Source: DASQWP01 sp050697555
Lineage (GTDB): Bacteria > Actinomycetota > Thermoleophilia > Gaiellales > Gaiellaceae
Length of the DNA stretch: 11,501 bases
Direction: 5' to 3'
NCBI GenBank assembly: GCA_050697555.1
Contig: JBOHAD010000072.1
Span: forward strand, 1 to 11,501
Part shown: piece by piece, positions 8,034 through 11,501 of the stretch
Layout: every line of letters starts with the position of its first letter
How positions within the stretch are numbered: position 1 is the first letter of the stretch
Notes under the pieces: generated by a model
Database searches by the model: none
What the model saw: the letters and a program-made list of their open reading frames with translations, nothing else
Told to the model about the DNA's origin: nothing
Translations under genes and position numbers: made by a program

Positions 8034-8726
8034 TCAGGCGCTGCCCGGCCGGTAGCGGTAGCCGAAACCGCGCACGGTCTCGACGACGCCGGAGTCGGCG
8101 CCGCCTCCTTCGAGCTTTCGGCGCAGGTAGCCGACGTAGAGCTTGACCTGGTCGCGGGAGGCGCCGAGTGAGTCGCCCCAGACGAGCTCGAGGAGCTGCT
8201 CGTGGCCGAGCACCTGGTTCGGGTGCCGAACGAAGGCGCTGAGGAGCCGGAACTCGAGCGGCGTCAGCGTCACCTCATGCCCGCGGACCGACACGCTGCG
8301 CTGGGCGAAGTCGACCTTCACGAGGTCGTCGCTGTAGCTCTCCGGCGCCTCTGCGCGTGGCCCGGCGCGGCGCAGCATCGCCTCCACACGCGCGAGCAGC
8401 TCCTGGCGCCCGAACGGCTTCGTCACATAGTCGTCGGCGCCGGCCTTGAGCCCGCGCACTTTCTCGAGCTCGGCCGCGCGCGCGGTGAGCATGAGGACGG
8501 GGACGTCCGAGAGGTCGCGAATTCGCTCGAGCGTCTGCCACCCGTCCAGCTCCGGCATGGAGACGTCGAGGATGACGAGGTCGGGCGCGCTCGCGTAGAA
8601 CGCGCGCAGCCCGTCGCGCCCGTTGGCGGCCTCCTGGAGGTCGTAGCCCTGGCGCTCGAGGAGCTCGCGGACGAGGCTCCTGATGTCGGCGTCGTCGTCG
8701 ACCACGAGGATCCGGCCGCGCTTCAT
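8034..8726 (-). CDS. OmpR/PhoB-family response regulator with winged-helix DNA-binding domain
   Basis: The protein has 230 residues from the ATG at 8726. The receiver (about 4-120) has acidic pocket D10-D12, phospho-acceptor D54 (VILDVSMPELDG), T81 and K103 (VTKPF), all the residues needed for phosphorylation. The effector half (about 130-228) is a winged helix-turn-helix with family landmarks LTPLEFRLLSAFVRHPNQVL, QLLELVWG and a terminal VRGFGYRYRP. The open frame extends upstream to 9032, but that part is non-homologous and antisense to the neighbouring gene. The ATG at 8726 has GGAG a few bases upstream and begins the canonical receiver sequence. The large PAS kinase converges on it with an 8-bp gap and uses the HisKA class that normally pairs with OmpR regulators. 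It probably activates or represses genes as a phosphorylated dimer; its targets are not visible here. Confidence 0.94.
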   Translation of the reverse strand: MKRGRILVVDDDADIRSLVRELLERQGYDLQEAANGRDGLRAFYASAPDLVILDVSMPELDGWQTLERIRDLSDVPVLMLTARAAELEKVRGLKAGADDYVTKPFGRQELLARVEAMLRRAGPRAEAPESYSDDLVKVDFAQRSVSVRGHEVTLTPLEFRLLSAFVRHPNQVLGHEQLLELVWGDSLGASRDQVKLYVGYLRRKLEGGGADSGVVETVRGFGYRYRPGSA

Positions 8727-8783
8727 ACCGTCTCCATACCAGATGCCGACGACGTTCGCCCGTTCTCGGCCGATGATGTACTC
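8727..8783. promoter_or_regulatory. 57-bp divergent control region between the OmpR regulator and the stand-alone receiver
   Basis: On the plus strand GATGAT (8772-8777) lies 6 nt before the GTG of the receiver gene, which has no Shine-Dalgarno. On the minus strand TATGGA, preceded by TGG as in an extended -10 element, lies 6 nt before the ATG of the OmpR gene, but it overlaps that gene's GGAG ribosome site, so its role is ambiguous. No -35 boxes or repeated half-sites for the OmpR regulator were recognised. The shared spacer would allow the regulator to control both genes. Confidence 0.35.
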
Positions 8784-9137
8784 GTGGCGACGATCCTTGT
8801 CTGCGACCCCCACGCCGAGGTTCGGACCCTCTTGGCGCGCGTCGTTGCGCGCCTCGGCCACGAGGCCGTCTTTCCCGAGGAGGACGGCGGCTCGGGTTTC
8901 CGGGACGCGCGCGTCGACGTGCTCGTGATCGAGCCGGCCGACCCTCGCGCGCTCGCAGCGGCCCAGATCCTGCGGCTCGAGCGCGAGGACATCCCGATCG
9001 TCTGCGCGAGCATCTATCCGCCGAGCGCGCACTCGCGCCGGCTGGAGCCGGTCGCCTACCTCGTGAAGCCGTTCGCGCTCGGCGAGCTCGAGGCCGCCCT
9101 CACCGCGGCCGTCGAGCGCGTCGCCGTCCCGGCCTGA
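8784..9137 (+). CDS. stand-alone receiver-like domain with Glu at the phospho-acceptor site
   Basis: The product is a single receiver-like domain of 117 residues from the GTG at 8784, with nothing attached. It starts with the usual strand and acidic turn (MATILVCDPHAEVRTLL) and ends with the conserved LVKPF (K95) and the final helix. Three landmarks differ from an active receiver. The acidic pocket has one Asp (D8) rather than two. The position expected for the phospho-acceptor Asp is Glu (E50, VLVIEP). The switch Thr is probably S76. E50 may mimic a permanently phosphorylated state or simply mark loss of phosphotransfer. The open frame runs back to 8202, but that part is antisense to the OmpR gene and unlike any receiver. 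There is no Shine-Dalgarno; GATGAT lies 6 nt before the start. The next gene converges 9 bp beyond the stop. It may act through protein contacts with the nearby two-component pair, which is inference. Confidence 0.75.
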   Translation: MATILVCDPHAEVRTLLARVVARLGHEAVFPEEDGGSGFRDARVDVLVIEPADPRALAAAQILRLEREDIPIVCASIYPPSAHSRRLEPVAYLVKPFALGELEAALTAAVERVAVPA

Positions 9138-9151
9138 CGGCCTCCGTCAGG
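9133..9151. terminator. perfect 8-bp hairpin containing both convergent stop codons
   Basis: CCTGACGG (9133-9140), loop CCT, and CCGTCAGG (9144-9151) form a perfect inverted repeat. The TGA of the receiver gene (9135-9137) is in the left arm and the TGA of the convergent PNPOx-like gene (complement of 9147-9149) is in the right arm. Its position suggests a compact bidirectional terminator. Neither strand has a following T-tract, so it would be of the U-less type, or it may act as a 3' RNA stabiliser. Confidence 0.5.
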
Positions 9152-9629
9152 GATATGGGCGTTCGGCCTCCGTGTACCCGCGTCCCGGGGACCAGCGCCT
9201 CATGCTCAACACACCGCGCTCGCCGTCCCAGCTGAAGAAGACGGCCTGCTCGATCTCCAGGGAGAAGACGCGTGCGTCCTCGCGTGCGCGGCCGACCCAC
9301 CACGCCTTGCGCGGCGCGTCCCGGAGATCGGCGTCCTCGATCTCCTCGGCGCGCCCGTAGAGCTTGAGCTCGCCTTCCGAGCCCTCCGGGCCGGAGACCG
9401 CGCTGTGGAGCACGCAGCGCCCATCCCGCGAGAGGTCGTGCGCCTTGCCGGACCACGACATCGCCCCGAAGAGCAGGAGGCCCTCCACGAAGTACGGCTC
9501 CACCGGGCTGATCCGCGGCCACCCGCCCCTGCGCACCGTCCCGAGCAAGGCGACCCCCGCCTCGTCGAGGCGCTCCTTTCCCAGACGGGCGATCTCGGGG
9601 GCCTCGGTCTCGAGCGCGCGCCAGGTCAT
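9147..9629 (-). CDS. PNPOx-like flavin split-barrel protein
   Basis: The product has 160 residues. The N-terminal pattern GVALLGTVRRGGWPRISPVE and the following LLLFGAMSWSGKAHDLSRDG match the FMN/F420-binding split barrel of pyridoxamine-phosphate-oxidase-like proteins: a strand, a turn to a Pro-Arg, then strands lining the flavin phosphate site. Later strands include GELKLYGRAEEIED and FSLEIEQAVFFSWD. The family includes flavin or F420 reductases and haem-degrading enzymes as well as true PNP oxidases. At this length a general stress or F420-dependent reductase role is more likely than vitamin B6 synthesis, but the substrate cannot be stated. The ATG at 9629 has AGGAG 3 nt upstream (GAGAGGAG in full), unlike the leaderless-looking signalling genes. 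The same open frame extends to 10286, but that portion lies inside glnA in another frame. It follows glnA on the same strand with a 104-bp gap containing a hairpin. Confidence 0.82.
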   Translation of the reverse strand: MTWRALETEAPEIARLGKERLDEAGVALLGTVRRGGWPRISPVEPYFVEGLLLFGAMSWSGKAHDLSRDGRCVLHSAVSGPEGSEGELKLYGRAEEIEDADLRDAPRKAWWVGRAREDARVFSLEIEQAVFFSWDGERGVLSMRRWSPGRGYTEAERPYP

Positions 9630-9653
9630 CGGCTCCTCTCGGTTTAACGACCA

Positions 9654-9677
9654 CGAGCCGCTCAGGGAAGCGGCTCG
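9654..9677 (-). terminator. 9-bp hairpin between glnA and the PNPOx-like gene
   Basis: CGAGCCGCT (9654-9662) and AGCGGCTCG (9669-9677) are perfect inverted repeats around a 6-nt loop. On the minus strand the structure lies 56 nt after the glnA stop and 24 nt before the next ATG. It is followed by TGGTCGTTAAA, which has only a weak T content. It could terminate glnA transcription or form a 5' leader hairpin for the PNPOx-like gene. Confidence 0.5.
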
Positions 9678-9718
9678 CAGTCGGCCGTCAGTCAGTCCCC
9701 ACTTCACAGGGAAGCGGC
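9663..9718. repeat. pair of 12-bp direct repeats in the glnA-PNPOx gap
   Basis: CAGGGAAGCGGC occurs at 9663-9674 and again at 9707-9718, 44 bp apart start to start. The first copy forms the loop and part of the right arm of the 9654-9677 hairpin; the second has no matching partner arm. Between them lies GTCAGTCAGTC. The arrangement may be a small duplication or paired binding sites. Two copies of 12 bp in 56 bp is unlikely by chance but not decisive. Confidence 0.55.
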
Positions 9719-9733
9719 GACACCGTTCTGATT

Positions 9734-11095
9734 CTACAACGCCGGGAGGTACTTCTCCAGCTCCCACGGAGTCAGCTGCACCCGGTAGTCGTCCCACTCC
9801 GTGCGCTTGAGCTCGACGTAGCGCCCGAAGACGTGCGGTCCGAGCGCGCGCCGGGCGAGCTCGGAGGCGGCGAGCTCGTCGATCGCCTCGCCGAGAGTCT
9901 CCGGAAGGGCGACGATGCCGCGCTCCTTCCGCTGCTCCGCGGTCAGGTGGTAGAGGTTCTGCTCCATCGGCGGCGGCAGCTCGTAGCCCTTCTCGATCCC
10001 CTCGAGACCTGCCTGCAGCAGGGCCGCGAAGGTGAGATACGGGTTGCAGGCCGGGTCGGGACAGCGGATCTCCGCCCGCGTCGCCTGCTCCTTGCCGGGG
10101 TGGTAGAGCGGGATGCGGATGAGCGCCGAGCGGTTCCGGCGCGACCAGGCCACGTACACGGGCGCTTCGTACCCCGGCACGAGCCGCTTGTAGGAGTTGA
10201 CCCACTGCGCGAAGACGGCCGAGATCTCGCGCGCATGGTGCAGCTGGCCCGCGATGAAGGCTTTGCCGACCTCGGAGAGGTGCCACTCGTCGTCCGCGTC
10301 GAAGAAGGCGTTCTTCCCCGCGGCGAAGAGGGACTGGTGCGTATGCATGCCGGAGCCGTTCTCGCCGAAGAGCGGCTTGGGCATGAAGGTGGCGTAGACG
10401 CCGTTCTTGGCCGCGATCTCCTTCACGATCAGCCGATACGTGATCGTGTGGTCGGCCATCTCGAGGGCGGGCGCGAAGCGCATGTCGATCTCGTGCTGGG
10501 AGGGCCCGACCTCGTGGTGGTGGTACTCGATCGGGATGCCCATCGACTCGAGCGCCCCGATGGTCTCGTTGCGGAGCTCGGTGGCGGCGTCGAGCGTGGT
10601 CATGGCGAAGTACCCGCCCTCGTCCAGCCCCTCGGGTGACAGATCGTCGTTCTTGAAGAGGAAGTACTCGAGCTCCGGACCGACGTTGAACGTGTCGAAG
10701 CCCATGCTCTCCATGCGCTCGAGAGCGCGACGGAGGACGTAGCGGGGGTCGCCCTCGTACGGCTGCCCGTCCGGTGTGATGACGTCGCAGATCATGCGCG
10801 CCACCTTGTGGGCGCCGTCGGGCATGAGCTGGAACGTGTCCGGGTCGGGGATAGCGATCATGTCCGACTCCTCGATCGCGTTGAAGCCCGAGATGGAGGA
10901 TCCGTCGAAGCCCATCCCGTCGTCCATCGCGCCCTCGAGCTCCGCGGGCGTGATGGCGAAGCTCTTCAGGTGCCCCTCGATGTCCGTGAACCAGAGGAGG
11001 ACGAAGCTGACCTCCTCGCTTCGGACGCGCTCGAGCACCCCGCGGCGCTTGTCCGCATCGCTCGTCGCCCGCCCTGCCGTCTCCACCTGCGCCAC
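9734..11095 (-). CDS. glnA: type I glutamine synthetase, alpha-like (GlnA2-like)
   Basis: The 453-residue enzyme makes glutamine from glutamate, ammonia and ATP in the cytoplasm. An N-terminal beta-grasp domain (about 1-110) has WFTDIEGHLKSF and FDGSSISGF. The catalytic barrel has the metal-binding Glu pairs E141/E143 (GPELEYF) and E195/E202 (HHEVGPSQHEID), catalytic-site H251 (NGSGMHTH), flap E310 (VPGYEAP) and arginine-rich NRSALIRIP. The C-terminal QNLYHLTAEQRKERGI, then ASELARRALG and KRTEW, resemble actinobacterial GlnA2 and Bacillus-type enzymes rather than the adenylylated beta type, so feedback or transcriptional control is more likely than adenylylation. Oddly, the residue aligned with Arg62 of B. 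subtilis GlnA, which mediates glutamine feedback there, is A73 (GFNAIEESD). The GTG at 11095 has a perfect AAGGAGG ribosome site. A GC hairpin lies further upstream. No GlnR-type operator was recognised. Confidence 0.97.
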   Translation of the reverse strand: MAQVETAGRATSDADKRRGVLERVRSEEVSFVLLWFTDIEGHLKSFAITPAELEGAMDDGMGFDGSSISGFNAIEESDMIAIPDPDTFQLMPDGAHKVARMICDVITPDGQPYEGDPRYVLRRALERMESMGFDTFNVGPELEYFLFKNDDLSPEGLDEGGYFAMTTLDAATELRNETIGALESMGIPIEYHHHEVGPSQHEIDMRFAPALEMADHTITYRLIVKEIAAKNGVYATFMPKPLFGENGSGMHTHQSLFAAGKNAFFDADDEWHLSEVGKAFIAGQLHHAREISAVFAQWVNSYKRLVPGYEAPVYVAWSRRNRSALIRIPLYHPGKEQATRAEIRCPDPACNPYLTFAALLQAGLEGIEKGYELPPPMEQNLYHLTAEQRKERGIVALPETLGEAIDELAASELARRALGPHVFGRYVELKRTEWDDYRVQLTPWELEKYLPAL

Positions 11096-11100
11096 GTCGA

Positions 11101-11107
11101 CCTCCTT
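11101..11107 (-). promoter_or_regulatory. strong Shine-Dalgarno of glnA
   Basis: On the minus strand AAGGAGG lies 5 nt before the GTG at 11095. It is the strongest ribosome-binding site in the window and fixes the glnA start despite the GTG codon. Confidence 0.9.
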
Positions 11108-11118
11108 AAACGCAAAGA

Positions 11119-11144
11119 GCCCCGGGCGCCCTTGCGCCCGAGGC
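11119..11144 (-). terminator. 11-bp GC hairpin between the MFS gene and glnA
   Basis: On the minus strand GCCTCGGGCGC, loop AAGG, GCGCCCGGGGC form an 11-bp stem with one U-G wobble. It is followed by TCTTTGCGTTT, a modestly T-rich tail, and then the glnA ribosome site. Lying after the MFS stop, it most simply terminates that transcript. If the glnA promoter is upstream of it, it would instead be a leader hairpin or attenuator. I cannot separate these from sequence alone. Confidence 0.6.
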
Positions 11145-11168
11145 TTCGTCGCCTCGATTGACCTCCCG

Positions 11169-11176
11169 AGTGTATA
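11169..11176 (-). promoter_or_regulatory. possible -10 region for glnA just after the MFS stop
   Basis: On the minus strand TATACACT, beginning 3 nt after the TAG of the MFS gene, is the most AT-rich, -10-like stretch between the two genes (TATACA or TACACT). A start from here would give a glnA leader of roughly 65 nt containing the 11119-11144 hairpin. No good -35 box was found, so this is weak. Confidence 0.25.
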
Positions 11177-11179
11177 CGA

Positions 11180-11501
11180 CTACGCGGGCCTGACAGAGAG
11201 CGCAGCGGCCTCGCGGCGAAGCGCGCGCGTGTAGAGCCAGAGGGCCGGCGAGAGAGCTGCCGCGCCGGCGGCGAGCGCCGCGCGCACTCCGAAGGCCGAC
11301 CCGATCGCTCCGAGCGCCGGCCCGCCGCCCCACTCTCCCGCCGAGTCGCCCAGGTTCGTGATCGAGATCACCGTCGCGCGGACGCGCGAATCGTCGATGT
11401 TCGCGTTCAGCCAGGTGGCGTAGACGGGCTCCGAGAGCTCCCGGGCGACACCCACCGCCCAGAACGCGGCCATGGCGAGCGCGAAGCTCCCCGCGAAGGC
11501 G
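11180..11501 (-). CDS. MFS transporter, C-terminal part (cut by the window edge)
   Basis: The frame is open from the right edge to TAG at 11180-11182 and shows the last 106 residues or so. Hydrophobic segments FALAMAAFWAVGVA, PALGAIGSAFGV and AALAAGAAALSPALWLYTRAL fit the last membrane helices of a major facilitator protein. The linking loop EPVYATWLNANIDDSRVRATVISITNLGDS matches a recognised MFS group in which a short loop with Arg-Val-Arg-Ala-Thr precedes a transmembrane helix. The short tail is charged (LRREAAALSVRPA). The internal ATG at 11473 is not the true start; the reading frame continues beyond the window. The substrate cannot be inferred. It lies upstream of glnA on the same strand, separated by a terminator-like hairpin, so a functional link is not implied. 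Confidence 0.85.
   Translation of the reverse strand, partial: AFAGSFALAMAAFWAVGVARELSEPVYATWLNANIDDSRVRATVISITNLGDSAGEWGGGPALGAIGSAFGVRAALAAGAAALSPALWLYTRALRREAAALSVRPA

Noticed and set aside
8202..8783. N-terminal extension of the stand-alone receiver
   Set aside because: It is antisense to the OmpR regulator and has no receiver-like or other domain. The receiver fold begins cleanly at 8784.
8727..9032. N-terminal extension of the OmpR-type regulator
   Set aside because: The extra 102 residues precede a textbook receiver start, have no Shine-Dalgarno and are antisense to the stand-alone receiver gene.
9948..9959. Tyr in NLYHLT as an adenylylation site of glutamine synthetase
   Set aside because: A Tyr occurs near the position of the GSI-beta adenylylation motif, but the surrounding LPPEE-type loop is absent and the C-terminal sequence is of the alpha type, where this Tyr also occurs without modification.
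9630..10286. extension of the PNPOx-like frame into glnA
   Set aside because: It overlaps glnA in a different frame on the same strand and reads as a low-complexity translation. ATG at 9629 has a good AGGAG.
1..11501. tRNA, rRNA, CRISPR, insertion sequence or prophage features
   Set aside because: No tRNA-like cloverleaf, regularly spaced repeats, transposase motifs or terminal inverted repeats were seen by eye on either strand.

Overview
The window is very GC-rich, with mostly GTG or ATG starts and a mycobacterial-style PdtaS/PdtaR-like sensor pair. It also carries an actinobacterial GlnA2-like glutamine synthetase. This points to a high-GC actinobacterium, possibly a deep branch such as Thermoleophilia; that placement is inference, since no marker gene is present. 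No tRNA, rRNA, insertion sequence, CRISPR array or prophage gene was seen. The region looks like ordinary chromosomal, signalling-rich DNA.

Layout from left to right: the 3' end of an unidentified gene (1-99, +); an ABC-F ribosome-associated ATPase (125-1984, +); then, on the minus strand, an ANTAR response regulator like PdtaR (1995-2567), a small membrane protein (2708-2956) and a soluble GAF-GAF HisKA_2 kinase like PdtaS (3065-4468). A 44-bp divergent spacer leads to a 1170-residue membrane kinase with PAS, GAF and three more PAS domains (4513-8025, +). Facing it is an OmpR/PhoB-type regulator (8034-8726, -), which diverges over 57 bp from a 117-residue stand-alone receiver domain whose phospho-acceptor Asp appears to be Glu (8784-9137, +). 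Then come a PNPOx-like flavin split-barrel protein (9147-9629, -), a type I glutamine synthetase (9734-11095, -) and the 3' end of an MFS transporter (11180 to the right edge, -).

The centre (1995-9137) is therefore a signalling island. One pair probably ends in RNA binding (ANTAR antitermination) and the other in DNA binding (winged helix), with a probably phosphorylation-blind receiver beside the second pair. Which kinase talks to which regulator is inferred from domain class and adjacency only.

Genes are packed tightly. Three tail-to-tail junctions have gaps of only 8-10 bp, and one of them is a perfect hairpin holding both stop codons. Several signalling genes lack a Shine-Dalgarno sequence and instead have a -10-like hexamer 6-7 nt before the start codon, as leaderless mRNAs do. 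By contrast, glnA and the PNPOx gene have clear Shine-Dalgarno sequences, and glnA has a strong GC hairpin in the gap upstream. These leaderless and hairpin features, the Asp-to-Glu receiver, and the small membrane gene between the PdtaS-like and PdtaR-like genes are the points most worth a second look. I found no convincing wholly new system.
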